A DNA stretch of 64,000 bases from Haloplanus sp. GDY1 (GTDB taxonomy: Archaea; Halobacteriota; Halobacteria; Halobacteriales; Haloferacaceae): assembly GCF_023703775.1 (NCBI RefSeq), contig NZ_CP098516.1, positions 62,001 through 126,000 of the forward strand. Direction: 5' to 3'. Shown piece after piece: positions 9,898-17,872 of the stretch (within the stretch, counting starts at the first letter, position 1; each line of letters opens with the position of its first letter). Both the position numbers and the translations under genes were made by a program. The notes beneath the pieces are model-generated. The model worked only from the letters and a program-made list of their open reading frames with translations. It was not told where the DNA came from and ran no database searches.

Positions 9898-12800
9898 CAG
9901 ATTGTCACCTCCGAACTGGCTCGAATCGGTCCGCGCCCTTCGACACGGACATCGATGTTGCCTGCATCAAGGTCGTTATCGAGAGCGGCAAGAAGGTCTC
10001 CGCGCTCATCGGTGATCGGCTCGGCCTCGTCGAACTGGAACCGGAACTGGATCGTCTCGCGAGCATCGCCGAACGACCCTGGTTGGTCGATTACGTCCCG
10101 AAATCGACTCGGTGACCCAGTAAACTCCGCGTTGTATGTCCCGTCGTCAGTCCGGGTTTCGTACTCCATTCGGACTGTCACCGCGTCTTCGCGAGCTTTG
10201 AATCCGGGGCGTTGGCTGACGAACTTAGCTGCTTGGAAGGGGTCGTCACCGCCGACCTGGATAGTCACTTCCTCGAGGAGAGGTGTTCGGTCAGTCCCAG
10301 CCTTCGACTCAGCATCGCGACGGACTTCCGAGAACGCCCGTGAGGCGGACATCATCTTTTTGCTCGCCTCCCAGGACTCGTCGGGTTGGCAGTCCTCACA
10401 GCGGCCACTAGCGTCCAGCAACCGCTCGCTGGTGACTTCCTTCCCGCACGAACTGCATGTCGTCTCGGACTGGTGTTCCTCACAGTAGTAGGGTTCGCTG
10501 CCTTCTGGGTTTTCAACCTCCGTGCCGCACTCGGCACAGGTGGGGATAGTCCGTTCGGGCCGTTCGATCTCGTCCAGATGATCCTTGACGAGGGCATCGA
10601 TATCCAAATAGACGAGGAACGCATCGCCAATCTGGACATCGCTGTCACGAATCGAGGTCTCGACATCAGGCGAATCCGCCAGCTGCTCAGGGTGAGGCCA
10701 GGAGCCAGGGTCTGTGGACCCTGTCCAGTAGACCGTTCCAGACTCTCCATCCCAGTATGCGTACCCGTGATCCTCGACGAGAGACTCGACTGTCTCTCGA
10801 ATCGGCTTCGTACTAAAGAGGTAGTCCAGGCCAGGTTTCTTTGCGTACTGGTTGACCAGCGCTTCGGTGGACATCGAGTCCTGCGTCTGCTGCCACAACT
10901 TCTGTTTAATGTGGTGGACACCTCGAGCGCCGGCGTCTCGTTTGATTACCTTTCCTTCGAGAGTCGTTTGCACCGCATCGACCAACGTGGTCCCGCCGTT
11001 GGACTCTGTGGCGCTTATTGTGAGGTGGGTCAGTCCATCCTCATCAGGATAGTATAGGTGTCGGTAGACGTTGCGGACGAGTTCACCCAGCATCAACTGG
11101 GCCTCGTCGCTCCGTTCCCGAAGCTCCTCAATCTGCTCGGAGGACAAGTCCGCTTTCTGTTCGGGGCTATCGAGTAGGGCCTCGATAGCCTCGAGACGCC
11201 TAGCCTCTTCGATTGCAGCCTCCTTTCGGTCAGCATCCGGGGCGAGGAACAGGGCGTAATTCTTGTAGATACGCGTCTCGGTCTCGCCGTCGTGCTTTGC
11301 AGCCTTCTGCTCGTAGAGCTGAGTAACCTTCCCAGGGGGTGTCTCGCCACCATCTTCGACGGCAGCCGTATCTGGGTGCATCACGGCTAATTTGGGCGCG
11401 TCGGGCGTGTCCGGCAAATCAGCCGGTGATTCGGGGAATTCGACGGGCTGAAACCCACCACTGCCAACTTCCTTCGAGAGGAGGCGGTTCTCGAACCGGG
11501 AGTGAGCACTGGCTTCGGGCGTTGAGTCGATCCGCTGGTCGATGATGCGAATAAGATTCGGTTCCTGTTTGAACCGAATTCGCTCCTCCTCGTAGAGATA
11601 GTAGCAGGCGACATCCATATCGTCCCCTCGGAGTGCCGAAAGGGCAGCATCGTAATCATCGAAGTTCAGATCTGGATGGCCAATTGCGAGGTTGAGATCA
11701 GCGTGAGTGAGGCCAGCGGCCTGTTCACCGTACGCCAAGCTGTGCCAGAGTACCGTTGTCGTCAGATGCGTTCCAAGCGGAGGCAGGCCATTTTCGGTCC
11801 ACTTCCGATCCTCAAGCTGCGCGTGTGCCGTACCATCGTCGTCGTAGATGTCGGCAGTCACCGCCGGACCGAGGTCCACGAAGTCGAAGAGCCGCTCGCG
11901 AAGGATCGTCTGAATACCTCCACCGGGATCATCATCAGCCACCGTAAGGTCATAGATTCGGATCCAATGACGATCGTAGCTGTCGGGCTGGTGGTTCCAC
12001 AGGTAATAGACAGCTCGGGCAAGCAGGCGCAGGGCGTCGCGAGTCCGCTGGAACCGCGGAATTGTATCGATCTTATCTGTTAACGCATTTATCAGCGAGG
12101 GGTGGAACGGGTACTCGCGGGCAAGCACATCCACGTAGCTGGCGTCAGTAGCTTCCTGCGGATACTGTCGCCCCCCCTGGTCATAGAACTGGAAGTACGA
12201 TTCAGCGGCTTCCCGTGCAGTTTCATCCGGGACCTGACTAAACAGGCGATGTTGGAGCACCTGTCCAATCTCATTTTCGTCAGTCGGGGTGACCGTCTTG
12301 TGCTGCCGACGGCCGATTTCGTTGACCTCCTCAATATGGTCACGGACGCCATCACGAACCCGGTCCGCCTGGTCGCCAAACGCCGTATCCGCGATGGAGT
12401 ATACGACTGTAACGTGCTCCGATTCGGCAGCCGCTTCGAGGAGCGCCATCACGAACGAAAGCGTCTGATCGGCTAGCGTCTTGTCGCCGACAGGCGTGCC
12501 CGCGGCTTTGTTCATGTAGTCGGCGATTTCGTCAATCAGAATGAGAGCCGGCTGGTCGTACTGAGCGAAAAGTTTCGAGAGCGTCCCCTCACCAGGTGCG
12601 GCCTGGTCTTGATCGTAGTCCTTGAGATACTCGTAGCCCTCGAGGCCGTAGAGTTGGTACGCGAGCTCCCCCCACATCGTCCGAGTGTTCGGAGCATTCG
12701 GATCATCGTCGGAATGGCGGGCATCCTTGCTATCAGCCTTCGTTCCGATGAACACTCCCGTCGCTATATCGAGGCCCTCAGCTACCGCATTCTGATAGTC

Positions 12801-13196
12801 AGTCGCAAGTTCCTCATCACCGTCCAGCAGGTAGTTCGAGAGATTGTCAATATTGGAAGGATTCTCAGCAAGATGGTAAGAGGCAATGAGGTCGTGCGTT
12901 TTCCCACCACCAAATCTCGTGTCGAGACAGAGAATACTCGAAGTATATGATCCTGGGTCGTACTCTGTCGTCGCCAAGAAACGCCCCGTGAGATTGGAGA
13001 GCAACGTACGGAGCCCCTCCGTGGGGTAGGTCATATCATAGAATGAGTCGGGGTCCCGATATACTGGTGCTGCCTTCTCAGGGTTGTGGACGACGGTCGA
13101 AAGTTTCGCAGCGAACTGTTCTTCCTGAAGTGAGCCGTCCAAGACATCGTCCCTGGGCTGACAACTCTCGAACAGAGAGGGGTACCCGCTACTCAT
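9897..13196 (-). CDS. hmaC: DUF499 AAA+-like ATPase of Hma system (HmaC-like)
   Basis: A 1099-residue protein. Walker A is RFGGGKTH (GGGKT at 96-100), and Walker B is QPALILIDEIADYMNK near residue 215. A sensor-like segment VTVVYSIAD follows. The body ends in a Cys-rich zinc region with three or four CxxC/CxxH pairs (CAECG, YYCEEH, CSSCG, CEDC). This is the DUF499 architecture found with DUF1156 methyltransferases in anti-phage loci. It likely acts as the NTP-driven regulator or motor of the complex. The start ATG 13196 overlaps the end of the AbrB-like gene by 8 nt. Confidence 0.85.
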   Translation of the reverse strand: MSSGYPSLFESCQPRDDVLDGSLQEEQFAAKLSTVVHNPEKAAPVYRDPDSFYDMTYPTEGLRTLLSNLTGRFLATTEYDPGSYTSSILCLDTRFGGGKTHDLIASYHLAENPSNIDNLSNYLLDGDEELATDYQNAVAEGLDIATGVFIGTKADSKDARHSDDDPNAPNTRTMWGELAYQLYGLEGYEYLKDYDQDQAAPGEGTLSKLFAQYDQPALILIDEIADYMNKAAGTPVGDKTLADQTLSFVMALLEAAAESEHVTVVYSIADTAFGDQADRVRDGVRDHIEEVNEIGRRQHKTVTPTDENEIGQVLQHRLFSQVPDETAREAAESYFQFYDQGGRQYPQEATDASYVDVLAREYPFHPSLINALTDKIDTIPRFQRTRDALRLLARAVYYLWNHQPDSYDRHWIRIYDLTVADDDPGGGIQTILRERLFDFVDLGPAVTADIYDDDGTAHAQLEDRKWTENGLPPLGTHLTTTVLWHSLAYGEQAAGLTHADLNLAIGHPDLNFDDYDAALSALRGDDMDVACYYLYEEERIRFKQEPNLIRIIDQRIDSTPEASAHSRFENRLLSKEVGSGGFQPVEFPESPADLPDTPDAPKLAVMHPDTAAVEDGGETPPGKVTQLYEQKAAKHDGETETRIYKNYALFLAPDADRKEAAIEEARRLEAIEALLDSPEQKADLSSEQIEELRERSDEAQLMLGELVRNVYRHLYYPDEDGLTHLTISATESNGGTTLVDAVQTTLEGKVIKRDAGARGVHHIKQKLWQQTQDSMSTEALVNQYAKKPGLDYLFSTKPIRETVESLVEDHGYAYWDGESGTVYWTGSTDPGSWPHPEQLADSPDVETSIRDSDVQIGDAFLVYLDIDALVKDHLDEIERPERTIPTCAECGTEVENPEGSEPYYCEEHQSETTCSSCGKEVTSERLLDASGRCEDCQPDESWEASKKMMSASRAFSEVRRDAESKAGTDRTPLLEEVTIQVGGDDPFQAAKFVSQRPGFKAREDAVTVRMEYETRTDDGTYNAEFTGSPSRFRDVIDQPGSFGDARETIQFRFQFDEAEPITDERGDLLAALDNDLDAGNIDVRVEGRGPIRASSEVTI

Positions 13197-13416
13197 CGGT
13201 TTTCTCCGTCGATGATGATTCAGCGTCTGGTTTGGACACGATCACGAACTCATCCTCTGAACTGTTCTCGATAATCGCTTTGGCGATCCCCTTCGACTCG
13301 GCGACATCAACCTTGATGGCGTCTCCAACCTCCGCACTGAACTTATCGAGTTCAGGTCCCGACAAATTCACCCGACCCGATTGACCGGTGTTCTGTCCAA
13401 TTGTCTTCTGAGTCAT
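13189..13416 (-). CDS. Small AbrB/SpoVT-like protein, first gene of the Hma operon
   Basis: A 75-residue protein starting MTQKTIGQNTG. The central part GRVNLSGPELDKFSAEVGDAIKVDV is arranged like a swapped-hairpin AbrB domain (GR-hydrophobic-P-x-hydrophobic, then GD-hydrophobic-V). The tail is acidic. As the promoter-proximal gene it could autoregulate the operon, or be a small structural subunit. ATG 13416 is chosen over GTG 13428 because TTATAATA (about 13444-13451) is then about 30 nt upstream. DNA binding is inferred from the fold resemblance. Confidence 0.6.
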   Translation of the reverse strand: MTQKTIGQNTGQSGRVNLSGPELDKFSAEVGDAIKVDVAESKGIAKAIIENSSEDEFVIVSKPDAESSSTEKTDE

Positions 13417-13443
13417 CTGGATAGTCACATCACCTAACGGGAA

Positions 13444-13451
13444 TATTATAA
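13444..13451 (-). promoter_or_regulatory. TATA box of the Hma operon
   Basis: Minus-strand TTATAATA lies about 28-35 nt before ATG 13416. A small dyad TTAGTctaag is just upstream. This would drive the whole seven-gene operon down to 1211. Confidence 0.5.
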
Positions 13452-13558
13452 CCTTTACTTAGTCTAAGTTCCCAATTCGGGTATGTTAGTTCTTCTATGG
13501 CACCTCCCCCCACCACCCCCTGAATACTAAGTGACTGGGGCAAATCGGTCTACTCACA

Positions 13559-14533
13559 ATGCAGATTAATCGCGGTCCTCGCGACCACCGATACGGAACG
13601 TACTGGGGTCGTATTCCGGATTGTATGCCGAGGCACGTCCCATTAGCAGATCTCGGGGACTTCTCTGTCCCCCGTAAAGAGGGGGAACCACCCTCTAGGG
13701 AAGCGTTCCCCTATCCAGTAGTCCCGGTCACCGACCAATACCAGTTACATCTGTTTCCGGCACCTGACCATATCCGGCCGATGCTGGTTCGGCTCACTGA
13801 TGGTGAAGTACTCACTGATGGTCACGAACCGTACGGATTCTGGTTGACCGTCGATGGGATTGCCGAAGCTCGAGAGACACTCATCGCACAGGCAGAGAAC
13901 TATACGAACCAGACGGCACCTCAAGAGCTCGAAACTGCCCTTCAAGACGCACTCGCCACGGATGAACTGCTACACGACATCTTCTCAGAGCAGCTCACCG
14001 AGAAGCTCCGTCCACCGACCGTTCGTTGGCTTCGTGACCGTACCAAGTCTGTAAGCGCAGACACTGTCGAATACACCGGTGGAGCGTACGTCAAAACGGA
14101 GTGGACCATCGAGTTGGAGCCTGAATCAAATAGGGGAGAGCGCTCCCCACGGACGCTCGAATTCCATACCGATGACCTCATTCAGCAGGATTCGCAACGG
14201 TTCACGGTGGATTACCGGCAGGTCTTCCGCCAGCAAATTCGATGCTCGAACACCTGGTGGATGGATCTCAGCAGATACTGGATTACCTCGGCAACGGTCG
14301 AAGATATTGTAGACGACGATTATCCCACAGAAAATGAGTCTGCATTTTCTCTCCGCCAATCTGGGAAGGCAAAGTACCACCTCGTACGGAATGAAACTGG
14401 GGCGACCGTCTGTGGTCATGAAGCCCGTTCAGGCGACACTCGACAATTCTCCCCAGATACGCTCCCGATGCCAGCAACACTCTGCAATCATTGTTCCAGA
14501 GAAGTCAAACGACACCTGATTCCCAGGGCATAA
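13559..14533 (+). CDS. Unknown protein with C-terminal zinc knuckle, divergent from Hma operon
   Basis: A 324-residue protein transcribed away from the Hma promoter; the intergenic gap is about 140 nt. I do not recognise a family. The N-terminus has GTYWGRIPDCMPRHV. The C-terminus pairs CGHEARSGDT with LCNHCSREVKRHL, giving C-x-H...C-x2-C for a metal site. Aromatic and charged stretches in between (TWWMDLSRYWITSATVEDIV) suggest a globular enzyme or DNA-binding protein. It shares its promoter region with the defense operon, so co-inheritance is likely. Function open. Confidence 0.65.
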   Translation: MQINRGPRDHRYGTYWGRIPDCMPRHVPLADLGDFSVPRKEGEPPSREAFPYPVVPVTDQYQLHLFPAPDHIRPMLVRLTDGEVLTDGHEPYGFWLTVDGIAEARETLIAQAENYTNQTAPQELETALQDALATDELLHDIFSEQLTEKLRPPTVRWLRDRTKSVSADTVEYTGGAYVKTEWTIELEPESNRGERSPRTLEFHTDDLIQQDSQRFTVDYRQVFRQQIRCSNTWWMDLSRYWITSATVEDIVDDDYPTENESAFSLRQSGKAKYHLVRNETGATVCGHEARSGDTRQFSPDTLPMPATLCNHCSREVKRHLIPRA

Positions 14534-14666
14534 TATCAATCCGGGATGGACCGCTGATTTTGAACAGCTGAACGCGATGGAATCATGCGGTCCTCAACAC
14601 TGTTTAAATCGGGGAAGAAGCGGTACAGCACCGGGATATTTGACGTTCCAGTCGTGGTATCTTCGT

Positions 14667-15122
14667 ATGAGTGTCCCCGATCTTGACCCGATACGAGAGT
14701 CTCTTGATGCCAGAATCGAGGAGCTGGAAGAGAAGCAAAAACGAGAGGAAAAGCGGCACGAAGGAGATGGAAGTACACCCGCGGTCTGGGACAAGGTGGA
14801 ACCGAAAATTCGGCGAGAAGTCGTGGAGGACTGCCAGGAAGATCTTGATGGCGTAGAGGAACAAGACGAGCTTCTCCGCATATTGGCTGAATGGCGCCGT
14901 AACGAAAACCGAGAGTGGGAATTCAACAGGAACAGTTCCACGATAGAGAACGAGCGAAACAGCATCAAGAAGGCTGAAATCCGAATCTGGAACGAGGATC
15001 TCATAGAACTGATTCCCGAGTCCGAATTCAAGACCTGCGGAATCTGTGAGTCTTTTCAAATGCCAAAAAGCGACCGACGCAAGAGTCGAGAATTTGTATG
15101 GGAATGTCCTGACTGCTTCTAG
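14667..15122 (+). CDS. Coiled-coil protein with C-terminal zinc ribbon, unknown role
   Basis: A 151-residue protein starting MSVPDLDPIRESLDARIEELEEKQ. The first 60 residues are a charged coiled coil. The C-terminus carries two CxxC pairs, CGIC and CPDC, 26 residues apart, as in a zinc ribbon. An upstream in-frame ATG at 14577 would add 30 poorly acidic residues and is less likely. It could be a DNA- or RNA-binding adapter. It runs between two other unknown genes in the same direction. Confidence 0.5.
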   Translation: MSVPDLDPIRESLDARIEELEEKQKREEKRHEGDGSTPAVWDKVEPKIRREVVEDCQEDLDGVEEQDELLRILAEWRRNENREWEFNRNSSTIENERNSIKKAEIRIWNEDLIELIPESEFKTCGICESFQMPKSDRRKSREFVWECPDCF

Positions 15123-15167
15123 TCTGAGCGCACGAACATCTATTATGCTGACAACAAGAAGGAAACT

Positions 15168-15527
15168 ATGGGCGCATCTGATTGGGCTGGCAGGATGTGT
15201 ATGCGGTTAGAAGAGGAGTTTGACATAAGCGATGACCGGGCCCTCCGTATCACGACACTCGTTCGACTACTCCGAGGAGAAGGATATGAGGCTGTCTTTG
15301 GTGAGTACGGAAGCGAGCGACACCAGAGACTCCAAGAGCAGCTGATCGACGAACTCGATAAGTCACTCCTCGAGCAGTCCGGCAATACGATCGAAGAACG
15401 CTGGAATAACTTGATGGATGAGCTGGACTGTCAAAGCCGCGCCGATAACGGAGTATATCTCATCGCCTGGAGTGAACACGAAGCCGACGACTGGCAAAAT
15501 CCCGGTGTAACGAGTTCCCGCCCGTGA
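15168..15527 (+). CDS. Small acidic helical protein, unknown
   Basis: A 119-residue protein starting MGASDWAGRMCMRLEEEFDISDDRALRITTLVRLLRGEGY. It is mostly helical and acidic, with no cysteine pairs except one CQ and no membrane segment. The 45-nt gap from the upstream gene and shared direction suggest one transcript. No family was recognised. Confidence 0.45.
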   Translation: MGASDWAGRMCMRLEEEFDISDDRALRITTLVRLLRGEGYEAVFGEYGSERHQRLQEQLIDELDKSLLEQSGNTIEERWNNLMDELDCQSRADNGVYLIAWSEHEADDWQNPGVTSSRP

Positions 15528-15686
15528 CCTGATTCCGGAAATTCCGGAAACCTTCGATTTTCGCGAACAGAAATCGCGTTACCGCGCCAGGATTCAGTTA
15601 TCGCCAAGAGGGCTAAATGGAGTATTTCCGGAAGCAACCCGGTCACGTTTTTAGTATTAGCCAGAGAACCCTTCGATCAAGCAACT
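15528..15686 (+). repeat. TTCCGG-rich dyads upstream of orc
   Basis: TTCCGGAA or close variants occur three times: ATTCCGGAAATTCCGGAAA at about 15534-15550, and TTTCCGGAA near 15628. A dyad CGATTTTCGCG...CGCG lies between. A TATA-like TTTTTAGTATTAG lies near 15648-15660, about 30 nt before the orc ATG. These could be initiator-binding or autoregulatory sites; they do not match the ORB-like repeats near 24-26 kb. Confidence 0.35.
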
Positions 15687-16715
15687 ATGATCCGCGATGC
15701 TCGCGTTCTCCGCGCCGGGTTCGTCCCTCGAGAAGTTGAGCATCGCGACGCCGAAGTCAACCATCTCTCTAGTGTCCTCGAGCCGATCACGAACGGTGAG
15801 CCTGCCGACACCGCCATCGTCACCGGCCCCAGCGGAACCGGAAAGACATGCATCTCACAATTCGTTACTGAACGGCTGCGAGAAGAGGTTCTCGACGTCG
15901 AGGCCACCTACGTCAATTGTTGGCGCAACTACACTCGGTTCCGTACCCTGTACCAGATTCTCGACGATATCGGCGCGACGATTGACATCCATCGGCAGTC
16001 GACGCCGCACGACGAACTCGTCGACCGCCTCCAACAGCACGACGGCCCACGAACCGTCGTCATCCTCGACGAGGTCGACCAGCTGGAAGATCCCAGCGTC
16101 ATCTACGATCTCCACAGCCTCCCGCAGTTCGCGATCATCTGCATCGCAAACAAGGAAGAGGAGCTGTTCAGCCGCGTCGACGACCGCCTCGTGAGTCGGC
16201 TGCGCTCCAGCGAACACGTGCGGATGAAGCAGTACCACGACAAGCAGCTGTACGACATCCTGCGTGCTCGGGCGAAGTGGGGGCTCGACGAGAACGTCAT
16301 CACCGACGACCAGCTCTACCGGATCGCCGACGCAGCCGCCGGCGACGCCCGCCTCGCAATCGGCATCCTCCGAACGGCCGCTGGCAAGGCCGATCGCGAG
16401 AATCACGAGCGCATCACCGACGACATCCTCCTGAACGCCGCCGAGGATGCCCGTGCTCAGATTAAGCAGAAGAGTCTCGATTCACTCACTCCCCACCAGC
16501 GGGTCGTCTACGACATCGTTCGCGAGCACGGCCCAGTCGGGCCGAGCGAAATCCACGAGCACTACACCGGAGAAGTCGATGACCCACGAACGAAACGGAC
16601 GGTCCGGTCCTACCTTTCGAAGATGGCCCAGTACAATCTCCTCAAGGCCAAGGGCGCGAGCCGGGATCGAGAATACGCGATCATTGAGTCACCGCCTGTT
16701 GCAACAACCACTTAA
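15687..16715 (+). CDS. orc: Orc1/Cdc6-family AAA+ replication initiator (short form)
   Basis: A 342-residue protein. Walker A is VTGPSGTGKTCISQF (about residues 51-59). Walker B is VVILDEVDQLED, the sensor-1 region FAIICIANKEE, and an arginine-rich RLVSRLRSS segment follows. The C-terminal winged helix begins at SLTPHQRVVYDIVREHGPVGPSEIHEHY. It is shorter than chromosomal Orc1 (about 400-550), as many plasmid-borne haloarchaeal Orcs are. It would bind origin DNA or a related site. It is directly followed by the CBASS genes, whose promoter overlaps its stop codon. A decayed copy of its 3' end lies at 21471-21723 on the far side of the CBASS genes. Confidence 0.85.
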   Translation: MIRDARVLRAGFVPREVEHRDAEVNHLSSVLEPITNGEPADTAIVTGPSGTGKTCISQFVTERLREEVLDVEATYVNCWRNYTRFRTLYQILDDIGATIDIHRQSTPHDELVDRLQQHDGPRTVVILDEVDQLEDPSVIYDLHSLPQFAIICIANKEEELFSRVDDRLVSRLRSSEHVRMKQYHDKQLYDILRARAKWGLDENVITDDQLYRIADAAAGDARLAIGILRTAAGKADRENHERITDDILLNAAEDARAQIKQKSLDSLTPHQRVVYDIVREHGPVGPSEIHEHYTGEVDDPRTKRTVRSYLSKMAQYNLLKAKGASRDREYAIIESPPVATTT

Positions 16716-16719
16716 AATG
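16712..16719 (+). promoter_or_regulatory. Probable TATA box of the CBASS operon
   Basis: TTAAAATG overlaps the orc stop codon and lies about 25 nt before the CD-NTase ATG at 16740, so the CBASS genes likely have their own leaderless promoter. Confidence 0.4.
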
Positions 16720-16739
16720 TTCCAGAACATCGATACACT

Positions 16740-17864
16740 ATGACCACGCTTCCCACACTGTTCGAAACCTTCCTGTCAGAGATCCGCCCGCAGGACGAGC
16801 ACAATGATGCCTACAAGGAGGGCCACCAAACCCTCCGCGATCACTTGCAGACTGACGAGGACATCGACGAGTTCTACGTTGCAGACTTTCTACAGGGGAG
16901 CTACCGTCGGTGGACGGCACTGAGACCTCAGGAAGACGAGAAATCTGACGTTGACGTCGTCTTTGTCTCTGATCTCAGTAGTGACCTTGATACCGACGTA
17001 GCGCTGGAGAAATGCGAACCGTTCCTGAAGGAACACTATGAGGGGCAGTGGGAACCGAATGCCCACTCCTACAAAATCGAGGAAGATAAGGTGGAAATCG
17101 ATCTCGTCCTGACAGCGGCACCCAGCGAGTCAACACGTGAAGCCATCAAATCACTGGGTTCACTGGACGTGGGGACAGCCCTGACTCCGGACGACCTTTC
17201 AACGGTGGCTAAGGCCCTCAATATCTCAGCAGATGGTGACGACGAGTGGAAGGACGAACCGCTCAAGATCCCACATCGAGATGAGAACGAGTGGGAGAAT
17301 ACCCATCCGCTCGCGACTATCGCCTTCACTGTAAATAAGAACGATATCACGGATGGTCACTACGTGAACGTCGTCAAGGCCATCAAATGGTGGCGGCGAA
17401 CGAAGACACCCGAGGTCGAAGGACCGACAAGCTATCCCCTCGAGCACATCGTTGGCCAGTGCTGTCCTGACGATATCAACAGCGTCGCCGAGGGCGTGAC
17501 AAGGACGCTCGAAGAACTCACACGGCAGTTCAAAACCGAGGCAATGGCTGAGGAAACCCCTACCCTGCCTGCTCACGGTCTCCCGATAACCTCCGAAAAT
17601 GACGTCCTCAAACAGATCGACGGGAAAGATTTCGCGGAGTTCTACGATGAGGCAGAGGGTGCCGCAGAACTCGCGCGGACAGCACTGGATGAGGAGGACA
17701 AAGAAACATCGAGGGAGTACTGGTACCAGCTCTTCGGTGAGCAATTCCCTCCGTTCGGAAGTGACGACGATTCTGACGAGGGAGGGGAGAAAGCCATGTC
17801 AGTAGGGTCGTCCTCAAAGGTAGAGGATCCATCGGATCACCAGTTCGCCGAGTCGGACAGCTGA
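16740..17864 (+). CDS. CD-NTase (cGAS/DncV-like nucleotidyltransferase) of type II CBASS
   Basis: A 374-residue protein. The nucleotidyltransferase signature is GSY at 53-55, followed by the metal Asp pair DVDVV (D70, D72) and the third Asp in EIDLVLT (D121). These are the catalytic residues of CD-NTases, which make cyclic oligonucleotides on phage infection. The middle has KAIKWWRRT, typical of the helical C-lobe. In type II CBASS the E1/E2 partner attaches the C-terminus of the CD-NTase to targets, and that terminus is often Gly or Ala. Here the protein ends FAESDS after a long acidic tail, so the conjugation mode may differ. The next gene starts 8 nt later. Confidence 0.88.
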   Translation: MTTLPTLFETFLSEIRPQDEHNDAYKEGHQTLRDHLQTDEDIDEFYVADFLQGSYRRWTALRPQEDEKSDVDVVFVSDLSSDLDTDVALEKCEPFLKEHYEGQWEPNAHSYKIEEDKVEIDLVLTAAPSESTREAIKSLGSLDVGTALTPDDLSTVAKALNISADGDDEWKDEPLKIPHRDENEWENTHPLATIAFTVNKNDITDGHYVNVVKAIKWWRRTKTPEVEGPTSYPLEHIVGQCCPDDINSVAEGVTRTLEELTRQFKTEAMAEETPTLPAHGLPITSENDVLKQIDGKDFAEFYDEAEGAAELARTALDEEDKETSREYWYQLFGEQFPPFGSDDDSDEGGEKAMSVGSSSKVEDPSDHQFAESDS

Positions 17865-17872
17865 TGAGATAA

